64,000 nt of DNA from Fusobacterium perfoetens ATCC 29250 (GCF_000622245.1 NZ_KK211417.1:32798-96797); one strand, 5' to 3'. Shown: positions 18,327 to 26,630, counted from the stretch's first letter. Numbers and translations are program-made. Notes: generated by a model from the sequence alone, not told the origin.

Positions 18327-19046
18327 GTGTTATCGAAAATATTTTCAATGGAAGAAATTTTAAAAAAATTTCATGATGGTCAAACTATAATGTTTGGAGA
18401 TTGGCACGGAGAATTCGCAGCTGATGATATAATAGATGGAATGTTAGAAAAAGGTGTTAAAGATATACATGCTATTGCTGTTTCTGGAGGAATGCCAGAC
18501 CTTGGAGTTGGAAAATTAATAAATGCTAAACGTGTTAAAAGTCTTATTACAACTCACATCGGATTTAATCCAGTAGCTAGAGACCAAATGTTCGCTGGAG
18601 AATTAGATATAGAATTTAGTCCTCAAGGAACTTTTTCAGAAAGAATTCGTTGTGGTGGTTTTGGTTTAGGAGGATGTTTAACTCCTACAGGACTTGGAAC
18701 AGAAGTTGAAAAAGGAAAACAAAAATTAGAAATTAATGGTAAAGAATATTTATTAGAATTACCATTAAGAGCTGATATTACTTTAATAAAAGCTACTAAA
18801 GCTGATACTGCTGGAAATATTTCTTTTAGAATGAACTCAAGAGCTATTAGTACAGAAATGGCTTTTGCTGGAGATATTGTTATTGTTGAGGCTGAAGAGT
18901 TAGTTGAGTTTGGAGAATTAGGACCTAATGAAATCGATATACCTGCTCCATTAGTTGATATGGTTTATGTAAGAGAAGGTAATACTAGACATGTATGTCC
19001 TTATTGGCAAAGATTAAAACAAAAAGCTCAAGAAGGAGGTAAATAA
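18327..19046 (+). CDS. CoA-transferase subunit A (family I, AtoD/CtfA-like)
   Basis: Alpha subunit of a heterodimeric family I CoA-transferase, 239 residues. It contains GGFGLGGCLTPTGLGTEVE and DITLIKATKADTAGN, both standard for subunit A. The start is GTG with AGGTGG about eight bases upstream. It is three bases from the B subunit gene, as expected for a fixed-ratio complex. Such enzymes exchange CoA between acetyl-, acetoacetyl-, butyryl- or related acyl groups. The WHGEFAADDIIDGML N-terminus differs from textbook AtoD, so the acyl substrate should not be assumed to be acetoacetate. Confidence 0.88.
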   Translation: MLSKIFSMEEILKKFHDGQTIMFGDWHGEFAADDIIDGMLEKGVKDIHAIAVSGGMPDLGVGKLINAKRVKSLITTHIGFNPVARDQMFAGELDIEFSPQGTFSERIRCGGFGLGGCLTPTGLGTEVEKGKQKLEINGKEYLLELPLRADITLIKATKADTAGNISFRMNSRAISTEMAFAGDIVIVEAEELVEFGELGPNEIDIPAPLVDMVYVREGNTRHVCPYWQRLKQKAQEGGK

Positions 19047-19048
19047 TT

Positions 19049-19708
19049 ATGGCTGAATTAAAAGGACGTTCATTAATTGCTTCTCGTTGTGCTAAGTTTT
19101 TTAAAGACGGAGATTTTGTAAATCTAGGAATCGGAGTTCCTTTAATGTGTGTTAACTATCTACCTAAAGGTGTTGATATATGGCTTGAAGCTGAAATTGG
19201 TACTGTAGGTAGTGGACCTTCTCCTAGTTGGGATGAAGCTGATATAGATATTATTGATGCTGGTGGTATGCCTGCTTCTGTAATTCCTGGTGGAAGTATT
19301 TACGACCATACTACAGGATTTGGATTTATTCGTGGTGGACATATTGATATAGCTGTTCTTGGAACACTTCAAGTTGACCAAGAAGGAAATATAGCAAACT
19401 GGACAATTCCTGGAAAATTAGTTCCTGGTATGGGTGGAGCTATGGATTTATGCTCTGGTGTAAAACGTATAATTGTTGCTACAGAACATTGTGAAAAAAA
19501 TGGTTCCTCTAAGATTTTGAAAAAATGTACATTACCTTTAACAGGAAAAAATTGTGTAACTGATATTGTAACTGAAAGATGTTATTTTCAAGTTACACCA
19601 GAAGGATTAGTTCTTAAAGAGTTAGCTCCTGGATATACTGTTGAAGATATTCTAGCTTGTACTGAAGCAAAAGTTATAGTTCCTGATGAAATTGGAGTTA
19701 TGGAATAA
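19049..19708 (+). CDS. CoA-transferase subunit B (AtoA/CtfB-like)
   Basis: Beta subunit, 219 residues, carrying the catalytic glutamate that forms the enzyme-CoA thioester. In AtoA and CtfB this lies in a SENG motif. Here the same place reads LEAEIGTVGSGPSP, so the glutamate is kept but the surrounding residues differ. GGHIDIAVLGTLQVDQEGNIANW and PGKLVPGMGGAMDL are family hallmarks. It ends the operon before the strong terminator at 19732. With the crotonase-like gene it probably activates or releases a short-chain acid during fermentation. Confidence 0.9.
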   Translation: MAELKGRSLIASRCAKFFKDGDFVNLGIGVPLMCVNYLPKGVDIWLEAEIGTVGSGPSPSWDEADIDIIDAGGMPASVIPGGSIYDHTTGFGFIRGGHIDIAVLGTLQVDQEGNIANWTIPGKLVPGMGGAMDLCSGVKRIIVATEHCEKNGSSKILKKCTLPLTGKNCVTDIVTERCYFQVTPEGLVLKELAPGYTVEDILACTEAKVIVPDEIGVME

Positions 19709-19731
19709 TTAAATTATAAAATAAATTGAAA

Positions 19732-19771
19732 AAATAGAGGTGTTGTAAAATTAATTACAACATCTCTATTT
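19732..19771. terminator. Strong bidirectional terminator after the CoA-transferase genes
   Basis: A 17-bp stem (19732-19748 with 19755-19771, one G-U pair) and a six-base loop, with A residues on the left and T residues on the right, so it can work on both strands. It separates this operon from the convergent GNAT gene. Confidence 0.92.
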
Positions 19772-19829
19772 TTATATAGAAATTTATTTTAATAATCTTA
19801 AAATAAATTTCCAAAAATTTTGCTCTTTT

Positions 19830-20468
19830 CTACTCATCTAATTCAACACAAGCTTTTTCAAATTCTTTTTGGCTTTCTTGAAACTTTTTCTCTTTATATG
19901 GAAAATTTTTATCAAAATTTTCCATTTCTTCTTCTGTAGCTTCTAAATCTTTAGAAAATTTTGGATAACCTGATATATTTTTCAACGCATCTTCATAAAG
20001 TGGTAATACCAATAACCCTTTATAAAATTTTCCATCTTCCATATAAATATTATATTTTTTTCCTCCTAAAAATCCATATGTTTCATAGTGATATGGATAA
20101 CCTAAAGTTATAATTGCTCTATATCCCATTTCTTTTGCTTTCTCAATAGTATAAGTTATTAATTTTCTTCCTAAACCTTGTCTATGAAATTTTGGAGATA
20201 TAAATACAGGTCCAAAAGATATAACTTCATATTCTTCTTGATTTTTTCCTATGATTTTTGAGTTAGAATAAAAAATTCCTCCCTCTACTTGATTATCTAC
20301 TTCTATTACATAAGTTAAATCTTTTATAAAATCTTGTGATTTACGAATTTTATTTACTATAACATGTTCTTTAGCTCCTGGAAAATATAAATTCCAAAAT
20401 GCTTCTCTTGCTATTTCCTCTACTCTTCTATAATCTTTTTCTTCTTCTTTTCTTATAACTATATTCAT
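19830..20468 (-). CDS. GNAT family N-acetyltransferase
   Basis: A 212-residue acetyltransferase. The acetyl-CoA-binding motif is HRQGLGRKLITYTIEKA (R/Q-x-x-G-x-G/A) near residues 110-126, followed by GYPYHYETYGF, which is common in YhbS-like members. The C-terminal 60 residues are charged and not recognised. Its start lies right after the stop of the RsgA-like gene, with its binding site inside the end of that gene, so the two are co-transcribed. The acetyl acceptor is unknown. Confidence 0.85.
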   Translation of the reverse strand: MNIVIRKEEEKDYRRVEEIAREAFWNLYFPGAKEHVIVNKIRKSQDFIKDLTYVIEVDNQVEGGIFYSNSKIIGKNQEEYEVISFGPVFISPKFHRQGLGRKLITYTIEKAKEMGYRAIITLGYPYHYETYGFLGGKKYNIYMEDGKFYKGLLVLPLYEDALKNISGYPKFSKDLEATEEEMENFDKNFPYKEKKFQESQKEFEKACVELDE

Positions 20469-20469
20469 A

Positions 20470-21537
20470 CTAATAACCTCTTCTCTTTTGTTTATCTTTG
20501 ATAAAATTTCTAACTTTTTTCATTCCACCAATCTCTTTAAACATATGATCTAATTTTTGTTTTTCCAATTCTTTTCCTCTTAGACCATCATAGGAATTTT
20601 CTCTTTTTATTTTAAAATAATTTTCAACTCTTCTCTTATCTAAAGTTCCCAATTCAATAGCTTTTCTTACTTGACACCCTGGTTCATTAGTATGAGTACA
20701 ATCTGAAAAACGACATTTTTTTATCAATTCTTCTATATCATCATAATATTTATCCAAATTTATATCTCTTACTCCTATTTCTCTCATTCCTGGAGTATCA
20801 ATGATAACTCCACCATATAAGCTTATTACCATTTCTCTATTAGTTGTTGTATGTTTTCCTTTATCATTCTTTCCTATCTCTTGAGTTAATAAAATTTCTT
20901 CTCCAATTAATTCATTAATTAAAGTTGTTTTACCTACTCCTGAAGAACCTATAAAAGCAACTGTTTGATTTTTAGCTAAAAATTTTTTAAATTTCTCTTT
21001 ATTATTTTCTTTATTGCTTGTTAATATAATATCAGAAAAAGCTGAAATTGATTCTACCTCTTTTATTTTTTCTTGAATACTTTCACACAAATCAGATTTT
21101 GTTAAAACTATTACAGGGATTGCACCACTATCCCAAGCTATTGATAAATATCTTTCTAATCTATTCAAATTATAGTTTTCATTTAAGGACATACATATAA
21201 ATACAGTATCTATATTTGCTACTATCCCCTGTTTATCATCTTTTTTCTCATTTGAAGAACGAAAAAATACACTTTTTCTTGATAAAATTTTATTAATAAT
21301 AACATTCCCTTGATTTTTAGAAACTAAAACATAATCTCCTACTAAGGGCAATTTTAAACTCTCATCTATTTCATATCTTAATTTTCCAGATAATTCTGCT
21401 AATTTTTCTCCGTTCTCTAAACTAACTTTGTACATCCCTTTATATTGTGCAATTACTCTTCCTAGCTCAAATTCTGGAAAACTTTTAGCTTCTATAATAT
21501 AATTTTCTTTTACACCATAATCTTGTAATTTATTCAA
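20470..21537 (-). CDS. RsgA-like circularly permuted GTPase, second paralogue
   Basis: A 355-residue GTPase: an OB-fold (about 20-105), a GTPase domain in permuted order (TKSDL, then GSSGVGKTTL near 198, then DTPGMRE), and a zinc site C-x4-C-x-H-x6-C in CRFSDCTHTNEPGC. RsgA/YloQ proteins help mature the 30S subunit. The window has another, shorter RsgA at 40971-41864 in the standard rpe neighbourhood, so this longer one is probably the accessory paralogue. The start is TTG with AGAGG before it; no closer ATG is available. A small reading frame and an inverted repeat lie just upstream. Confidence 0.87.
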   Translation of the reverse strand: MNKLQDYGVKENYIIEAKSFPEFELGRVIAQYKGMYKVSLENGEKLAELSGKLRYEIDESLKLPLVGDYVLVSKNQGNVIINKILSRKSVFFRSSNEKKDDKQGIVANIDTVFICMSLNENYNLNRLERYLSIAWDSGAIPVIVLTKSDLCESIQEKIKEVESISAFSDIILTSNKENNKEKFKKFLAKNQTVAFIGSSGVGKTTLINELIGEEILLTQEIGKNDKGKHTTTNREMVISLYGGVIIDTPGMREIGVRDINLDKYYDDIEELIKKCRFSDCTHTNEPGCQVRKAIELGTLDKRRVENYFKIKRENSYDGLRGKELEKQKLDHMFKEIGGMKKVRNFIKDKQKRRGY

Positions 21538-21595
21538 TTTTTCCTCTTAAATTTTCAATTATTTTACTTTATTATAATAAGGAGGTTTTATTTTT

Positions 21596-21655
21596 TTAGT
21601 TATTTTCCACCTCCTTTTTTATTACACTCTCTAATACACCTTTATTTTTTAACAT
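21596..21655 (-). CDS. Possible 19-residue small ORF before the RsgA paralogue
   Basis: An ATG at 21655 opens a 19-codon frame (begins MLKNKGVLES, ends KEVENN) with AAGGAG ten bases upstream. Its last codons overlap the 5' arm of an inverted repeat AAGGAGGT...ACCTCCTT (21616-21609 with 21586-21579). It could be a leader peptide whose translation alters folding before the TTG start at 21537. It could equally be chance in AT-rich DNA. Confidence 0.3.
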   Translation of the reverse strand: MLKNKGVLESVIKKEVENN

Positions 21656-21732
21656 AATTCATCAACTCCTTTCATATTATTTTCATAATTTAATTAATTT
21701 TTTTATTCTTTTAAATATTTTAAAAGAAATTA

Positions 21733-22467
21733 TTATTTAAAATATATTATTCCTATATTTCTATCTTTAGATTTATCTCTTCTAAAAGAGTGAAATCTTT
21801 TATTTCCATAAGTACATTCTTCACAATAAATTAAATTTTCTTTTAATATTCCATTTTTTATAAGATTTTCTATATTAAAAAAAAGATTATCAAAATGCCA
21901 TTTTCCATTTATTTTTATAAAAGTTTTATTTACTAAATCTTCTGAAAATTTATTTTTAAAATTTTCATAAAATTCCTCTCCCACTTCATAATTTTTACAA
22001 CTTATACCTATTCCCACTCCCACTAAAACATCTTCTCTTTTAGAATTATAATTTTTTTCCATAAGTTCTAAAGCTCTTATTCCAATCTCTTGAAAAGTTC
22101 CCTTCCAACCTGAATGACATATACCAATTACAAAATTTTTAGTATCATAAAAATATATTGGTAAACAATCAGCATGTTTTGTTATAAGAATTATATTTTT
22201 TCTTTTAGTAATAAAACCATCTACATTTTCATAAAAATAATCTTTTGTATCTTCCTTTATATCTATTATTTTATCTGTATGACCTTGTTTTGCAAAAACT
22301 ACTATTTTATCTTTAACACCAAATTTTTCAAAAAAATTTTTTTTATTTTCTTCTGTATTACCTAAAAAATTTTTTATATCTCCTATTTCTTTAGTTGTAA
22401 AAAAAGCATCTACTTCATATTTCTCAAATTCTTCTATCTGAAAATATTTTCCTTTATCTTTAAACAT
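21733..22467 (-). CDS. pgeF: PgeF/YfiH family purine nucleoside phosphorylase (laccase-fold)
   Basis: A 244-residue protein of the multi-copper polyphenol oxidase (DUF152) fold. Members act as zinc-dependent purine nucleoside phosphorylase/adenosine deaminase (LACC1 in animals) and are also linked to peptidoglycan editing. The metal-site motifs are QGHTDKI, KHADCLPI and CHSGWKGT, followed by VGVGIGISCKNYEVGEEF. Length is normal. AAGGAG precedes the ATG. It lies downstream of ridA on the same strand but behind a terminator, so it may have its own promoter. Confidence 0.9.
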   Translation of the reverse strand: MFKDKGKYFQIEEFEKYEVDAFFTTKEIGDIKNFLGNTEENKKNFFEKFGVKDKIVVFAKQGHTDKIIDIKEDTKDYFYENVDGFITKRKNIILITKHADCLPIYFYDTKNFVIGICHSGWKGTFQEIGIRALELMEKNYNSKREDVLVGVGIGISCKNYEVGEEFYENFKNKFSEDLVNKTFIKINGKWHFDNLFFNIENLIKNGILKENLIYCEECTYGNKRFHSFRRDKSKDRNIGIIYFK

Positions 22468-22524
22468 ATTTTTCTCCTTAACTAAATTCTAATTTATTAT
22501 AACATTTTTCAAAAAATAAAAAAA

Positions 22525-22546
22525 GAAGTCTAATTTCTTAGACTTC
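22525..22546 (-). terminator. Terminator after ridA
   Basis: Nine-bp perfect stem GAAGTCTAA/TTAGACTTC with a four-base loop, followed on the minus strand by seven T residues. It separates ridA from pgeF. Confidence 0.88.
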
Positions 22547-22556
22547 AATTAATTTA

Positions 22557-22913
22557 TTATTCTACTGCTGCTGTCACAACTATTTCTACTAATAATTCTT
22601 TTTCAGCAAGTGCTGCTTCTACACAAGCTCTAGCTGGAGCAAATCCAGGTTCTACCCAATTATCCCAAACTTCATTCATCTCATCAAAATAACTAATATC
22701 TTTTAAATAAATAGTAGCCATAAGAATTTTTGTTTTATCAGAACCAATCTCTTTTAAAACTCTTTCAATATTTTCTAAAGCTTCTCTTGTTTGAGTCTGA
22801 ACATCCTTTTTTCCTTCATTTTCTTCAAAACAACATTGTCCACAAAGATAAGCTACTCCATTATAAATAACTGCTTCACTTAATCTTTTTCCAACATTAT
22901 ATCTTTTTATCAT
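22557..22913 (-). CDS. ridA: RidA family enamine/imine deaminase
   Basis: A 118-residue member of the YjgF/YER057c/UK114 family, which hydrolyses reactive 2-aminoacrylate-type enamines released by PLP enzymes. The C-terminal PARACVEA contains the conserved arginine that binds the carboxylate, and the VEIVVTAAV end is typical. The fold normally forms trimers in the cytosol. Two adjacent cysteines (GQCCF) in the first half are less usual. The gene is transcribed alone and closed by the terminator at 22525. Confidence 0.9.
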   Translation of the reverse strand: MIKRYNVGKRLSEAVIYNGVAYLCGQCCFEENEGKKDVQTQTREALENIERVLKEIGSDKTKILMATIYLKDISYFDEMNEVWDNWVEPGFAPARACVEAALAEKELLVEIVVTAAVE

Positions 22914-22969
22914 ATTTATTCCCTCCTTAGTTTTTCTTTTGCTTTAATAATATTTAATAAAATTTTTTA

Positions 22970-23152
22970 CTAGAAAAATTTAAAAATTCCAGCTCCTGCC
23001 CCTACATAAGGAGTTACTTTTACTGGATGTTTTTTATCAAAAGTAAGTCCTACATTTACTCCAGCCCCTGCTCCAGCTCTTACTGAAGTACAACTAATAA
23101 ATATCATAACCATTAATATTAAAAAAATAATTCTTTTTATATTTCTCATCAT
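22970..23152 (-). CDS. Tiny glycine-rich lipoprotein
   Basis: A 60-residue predicted lipoprotein. The N-terminus is basic and hydrophobic and ends in a lipobox-like FISC with Cys21. The mature part is about 40 residues with GAGAGVNVGLTF and YVGAGAGIF repeats, resembling two short transmembrane-type beta strands. GGAGG lies eight bases before the first of two ATG codons. It does not match a family I recognise. The mature part is too short for a full barrel, so a fragment or a small outer-membrane-associated peptide are both possible. Confidence 0.6.
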   Translation of the reverse strand: MMRNIKRIIFLILMVMIFISCTSVRAGAGAGVNVGLTFDKKHPVKVTPYVGAGAGIFKFF

Positions 23153-23268
23153 AGGAATTTCCTCCTAAAAATTTTCTAATCACTAATAAGTATACATTAT
23201 TCTATAAAATAAATAAAGAGATTTATTTTATTTTATAAAAAAATTTTGTTAGAATAAAGTCAAAATAA

Positions 23269-23299
23269 AAGAAGACTAGAAATTCTAGCCTTCTATTTT
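23269..23299 (-). terminator. Terminator after hcp
   Basis: Imperfect hairpin AGAAG-A-CTAGA / TCTAG-C-CTTCT with T residues following on the minus strand, directly next to the hcp stop codon. Confidence 0.65.
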
Positions 23300-23302
23300 T
23301 TA

Positions 23303-24982
23303 TTAGTTTTCAAAAAACTTTTTCATGTCCTCTTCTACTGTTGTGATTCCACCAATTCCAAAATTTTCAACTAAAACTTTTGTAACATTTGGTGATAAAA
23401 ATGCTGGTAATGTTGGCCCTAAATGAATATTTTTTACACCTAAATATAATAAAGCTAATAATACTATTACTGCCTTTTGTTCATACCAAGCAATATTATA
23501 TATGATAGGTAATTGATTTATATCTTCTAATCCAAAAACTTCTTTTAATTTCAGAGCTATTACTGCTAATGAATAAGAATCATTACATTGTCCAGCATCT
23601 AAAACTCTTGGAATTCCTCCAATATCTCCTAAATCTAATTTATTATATTTATATTTTGCACAACCAGCTGTTAAAATAACTGTATCTTTTGGTAAGGCTT
23701 TGGCAAATTCTGTATAATAATCCCTTGATTTCATTCTTCCATCACAACCAGCCATTACCACAAATTTCTTTATAGCTCCTGATTTTACAGCTTCAACAAC
23801 TTTATCAGCTAATGCCAATACTTGATTATGAGCAAACCCTCCAACAATTTCTCCTGTTTCTATCTCTGTTGGTGGTAAAGATTTTTTCGCTAACTCTATT
23901 ACTTCTGAAAAATCTTTTACTCCATTTTCATTTTCTTTTATTCTTTTCCATCCTGGATATCCAGCAGCATTTGTTGTAAATACTTTATCAACATATGAAG
24001 AATTTTGTGTTGGTGGTACAATACAATTTGTTGTAAATACTATTGGCCCATTAAATTTTTCAAATTCTTCTTTTTGTTTCCACCAAGCATTTCCATAATT
24101 TCCTACAAGATGAGAATATTTTTTTAATTCTGGATAATAATGTCCTGGTAACATTTCTGAGTGAGTATATATATCTATGCCACTATCTTTACTTTGTTCT
24201 AATAATTGTCTTAAATCATTTAAGTCATGTCCACTAATAAGTATCCCAGGTTTATTTCCAACTCCTATATTAACTTTTGTTATTTGAGGATTTCCAAAAG
24301 TAGAAGTATTTGCTTCATCTAATAAAGCCATTACTTTTACTCCATAATTTCCACATTCTAATACAAGATTTGTTAACTCCTCTACTGTTAAATTATCATC
24401 TATTGTAGATAATAAAGCTTTCTCTATAAATGAAAAGATTTCCTCATTTACTTTTCCTAAATTCATAGCATGTTCAGCATAAGCTCCCATTCCCTTTAGT
24501 CCATAAGTTAAAAGTTCTCTCAAAGATTTTATATCTTCATTTTCTGTTCTTAAAACTCCAACTTCTTTTCTTTTAGAATACTCTAATATTTCAGAAGTCA
24601 TTTCTAAATTCCAATTTGAAATTTCCTCTCCATATTTTTTTACACTTTCAATTTCTTCATCAGATAATAATTTTTTTAATTCTTCTCTTAATTTTATTCC
24701 TTTTTTTATCTCTTCAATAATAACTACATCATCAAAATTAGCATTAGTAATAGTTATAAATAAAGAATTTATTAAATATCTATTTACTATTTTTTCTAAT
24801 AATTCTTGTCCATTTTCTTTTTTTCTAACTATTGAACTAAAAATTGCCACACCTTTTACTGTATATATTAATAAATCTTGAAGATTTGCTGTTTCAGGTT
24901 TCTTTCCACAAACTCCTACCATTATACAACCTTTACATCCAGCTGTTTCTTGACATTGATAACAAAACATTTTATTTTCCAT
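23303..24982 (-). CDS. hcp: Hybrid cluster protein (hydroxylamine/NO reductase)
   Basis: Iron-sulfur enzyme of 559 residues. Hcp reduces nitric oxide or hydroxylamine and protects anaerobes from nitrosative stress. The N-terminal cluster has C-x2-C-x8-C-x5-C (Cys7, Cys10, Cys19, Cys25), the class I pattern of strict anaerobes, plus an extra Cys16. Hybrid-cluster ligands are visible in [26 protein letters not shown] and LDAGQCND. It is divergent from a CRP/FNR-type regulator, with a palindromic operator between them placed as a class II activator site. A ferredoxin-like gene with the same operator follows that regulator and is a likely electron donor. Confidence 0.96.
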   Translation of the reverse strand: MENKMFCYQCQETAGCKGCIMVGVCGKKPETANLQDLLIYTVKGVAIFSSIVRKKENGQELLEKIVNRYLINSLFITITNANFDDVVIIEEIKKGIKLREELKKLLSDEEIESVKKYGEEISNWNLEMTSEILEYSKRKEVGVLRTENEDIKSLRELLTYGLKGMGAYAEHAMNLGKVNEEIFSFIEKALLSTIDDNLTVEELTNLVLECGNYGVKVMALLDEANTSTFGNPQITKVNIGVGNKPGILISGHDLNDLRQLLEQSKDSGIDIYTHSEMLPGHYYPELKKYSHLVGNYGNAWWKQKEEFEKFNGPIVFTTNCIVPPTQNSSYVDKVFTTNAAGYPGWKRIKENENGVKDFSEVIELAKKSLPPTEIETGEIVGGFAHNQVLALADKVVEAVKSGAIKKFVVMAGCDGRMKSRDYYTEFAKALPKDTVILTAGCAKYKYNKLDLGDIGGIPRVLDAGQCNDSYSLAVIALKLKEVFGLEDINQLPIIYNIAWYEQKAVIVLLALLYLGVKNIHLGPTLPAFLSPNVTKVLVENFGIGGITTVEEDMKKFFEN

Positions 24983-25007
24983 CTACTCCTCCTCTAACTT
25001 TTTTTAT

Positions 25008-25013
25008 ATTATA
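25008..25013 (-). promoter_or_regulatory. -10 box of hcp
   Basis: TATAAT on the minus strand, predicted transcription start near 25001. The operator centre (25042.5) is then at about -41.5, with no independent -35 consensus, which is the class II activator geometry. Confidence 0.75.
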
Positions 25014-25033
25014 ACCTTTATATCTATTCTAGT

Positions 25034-25051
25034 ATGTTGCACAAGCAACAT
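25034..25051. promoter_or_regulatory. Palindromic operator between hcp and its regulator
   Basis: ATGTTGC-ACAA-GCAACAT is a perfect seven-base inverted repeat. The core TGTTGC-N4-GCAACA recurs before the ferredoxin gene at 25764-25779. Relative to hcp its centre lies 34.5 bases from the near edge of the -10 box. Relative to the regulator gene it overlaps the -35 region, so the same site could activate hcp and limit the regulator's own expression. Confidence 0.82.
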
Positions 25052-25061
25052 TTATTTATGA

Positions 25062-25067
25062 TATAAT
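25062..25067 (+). promoter_or_regulatory. -10 box of the hcp regulator gene
   Basis: TATAAT, 30 bases before the regulator ATG. The matching -35 region falls inside the palindrome at 25034-25051. Confidence 0.65.
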
Positions 25068-25096
25068 ATTTTTAAGAAAATTTATTAGGAGGATAT

Positions 25097-25759
25097 ATGA
25101 AAGAAAAAATAGAATTTTTAAAAAAATTACCTCTTTTTTTTAATCTAAATGATGAAGAAATATTAAAAGTTTTAAAATTTTTTAATGGTTATGAAAAAAA
25201 ATTTTCAAAAAACAATTTTGTTTTTGAAATTGGAAAACCTATTGATAAAATTGGAATTATTTTATCAGGTGAAATAAATATTATAAAAGAAGATTATTGG
25301 GGAAATAGAAATATTTTAAATAAATTTATCAAAGGAAATATTTTTGGAGAAGTTTTTGCTATTTCAAAATCTTTACCTTTAAATATTGCTGTGGAAACTT
25401 CTTGTGAAACTACAATTTTATTTTTAGATTTTTCTAATTTTTCTTTAAATTTAACTTGTATAGATATTGAAATAAATAAATTTCTATCAAATATTTTTGC
25501 AATTTCCCTTAAGAAAAATATTTTACTTACAGAAAAAATAGAACATATTACAAAAAAATCTATAAGAGAAAAAATATTATCTTATCTCTCTACTATGGCT
25601 CTCAAAAAAAATTCAAATAATTTTGATATACCTTTTGATAGACAAGAGTTAGCTGACTATCTTTCAGTTGAAAGAAGTGCTCTTTCGAGAGAACTTAGTT
25701 CTATGAAAAAAGATGGAATTATTGATTATAAGAAAAATAATTTTATTTTACATAAATAA
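25097..25759 (+). CDS. CRP/FNR-family regulator, HcpR-like
   Basis: A 220-residue transcription regulator. The cyclic-nucleotide-binding fold spans about 10-120 (GEINIIKEDYWGN, GNIFGEVFAI) and the Crp-type helix-turn-helix about 150-215 (DRQELADYLSVERSALSREL). It has no N-terminal cysteine cluster, so it is not an FNR-type iron-sulfur oxygen sensor. Position beside hcp and the shared palindromes point to an HcpR-like regulator responding to nitric oxide or nitrosative stress, possibly through heme; the signal is inferred. The recognition helix RSALSR differs from that of CRP and FNR, in keeping with a different operator (TGTTGC half-site). Confidence 0.87.
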   Translation: MKEKIEFLKKLPLFFNLNDEEILKVLKFFNGYEKKFSKNNFVFEIGKPIDKIGIILSGEINIIKEDYWGNRNILNKFIKGNIFGEVFAISKSLPLNIAVETSCETTILFLDFSNFSLNLTCIDIEINKFLSNIFAISLKKNILLTEKIEHITKKSIREKILSYLSTMALKKNSNNFDIPFDRQELADYLSVERSALSRELSSMKKDGIIDYKKNNFILHK

Positions 25760-25763
25760 AAAT

Positions 25764-25806
25764 TGTTGCAACAGCAACATATTTTTTAAAATTTTTATAT
25801 TATAAT
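25764..25806 (+). promoter_or_regulatory. Operator and -10 box of the ferredoxin gene
   Basis: TGTTGC-AACA-GCAACA (25764-25779) and TATAAT (25801-25806). The operator centre at 25771.5 is 34.5 bases from the end of the -10 box, exactly the geometry seen at hcp, placing it at -41.5 from a start near 25813. Confidence 0.8.
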
Positions 25807-25838
25807 TATAATGTAAAATATATTTAGGGAGGAAAAAT

Positions 25839-26588
25839 ATGATTCGTAAAATAATAAAAATAGATGAAAATAAATGTGATGGGTGTGGAGCTTGTGTCAA
25901 TGCTTGTCATGAGGGAGCTATTGGTTTAGTAAATGGAAAAGCTAAACTTTTAAGAGATGATTATTGTGATGGATTAGGAGATTGTTTACCATCTTGTCAT
26001 ACAGGAGCTATAACTTTTGAAGAAAGAGAGGCTCTTCCATATGATGAGGCTGCTGTTTTATCAAATATGGCTAAGAAAAATTCAAATAATTGTTCTAATG
26101 GTGGGTGTCCTGGAAGTCAAAGTAAAGTTATAAATCATCATATCGGTTGTCCTAGTTCAAATTCTAAAAAAATAGAAATAGAAACTGATAACAATCAAAA
26201 TTTTGAAGAAGGAGTTTTAAAAAGTAAATTACAACAATGGCCTGTTCAAATAAAATTAGTACCTATTAATGCTCCTTATTTTGAAAATTCTAATCTTCTT
26301 ATAGCTGCTGATTGTACAGCCTTTGCTTATGGAAATTTTCACAATGAATTTATTAAAAATCGTATAACTTTAATTGGTTGTCCAAAATTAGATTCTGGTG
26401 ATTATGAAGAAAAATTAACTGCTATAATAAAAAATAATAATATAAAATCTTTAACAATTGTTAGAATGGAAGTTCCTTGTTGTGGGGGTATTGAAAGAGC
26501 TGCTGTAAATGCTTTAAAAAATAGTGGTAAATTTATCCCTTGGCAAGTTATCACAATTTCTATTGATGGAAAAAAATTAGATATTTAA
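25839..26588 (+). CDS. Ferredoxin-type 4Fe-4S protein of the hcp regulon
   Basis: A 249-residue protein with an N-terminal pair of cluster motifs, CDGCGACVNACHEGA (about 13-27) and YCDGLGDCLPSCHTGA (about 47-62); the second motif has a changed first spacing. A linker (about 80-130) has more cysteines in GGCPG and GCPSS. The C-terminal half has CTAFAYGNFH, GCPKLD and VPCCGGIE, the pattern of a family often found beside hcp in anaerobes. Its promoter has the same operator and spacing as hcp. It probably passes electrons to Hcp, though this role is inferred from context. Confidence 0.85.
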   Translation: MIRKIIKIDENKCDGCGACVNACHEGAIGLVNGKAKLLRDDYCDGLGDCLPSCHTGAITFEEREALPYDEAAVLSNMAKKNSNNCSNGGCPGSQSKVINHHIGCPSSNSKKIEIETDNNQNFEEGVLKSKLQQWPVQIKLVPINAPYFENSNLLIAADCTAFAYGNFHNEFIKNRITLIGCPKLDSGDYEEKLTAIIKNNNIKSLTIVRMEVPCCGGIERAAVNALKNSGKFIPWQVITISIDGKKLDI

Positions 26589-26594
26589 AAATAA

Positions 26595-26630
26595 AAAAAT
26601 CAGGATAGAATTTAATCTAACCTGATTTTT
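26595..26630. terminator. Bidirectional terminator between the ferredoxin gene and pfkA
   Basis: Ten-bp stem AAAAATCAGG/CCTGATTTTT enclosing a smaller TAGA/TCTA pairing, A-rich on one side and T-rich on the other. It lies between two convergent genes. Confidence 0.85.

Noticed and set aside
21579-21616. AAGGAGGT/ACCTCCTT inverted repeat as a terminator before the RsgA paralogue
   Set aside because: The loop is 22 bases and no T run follows on the transcribed strand, so it is not an intrinsic terminator.
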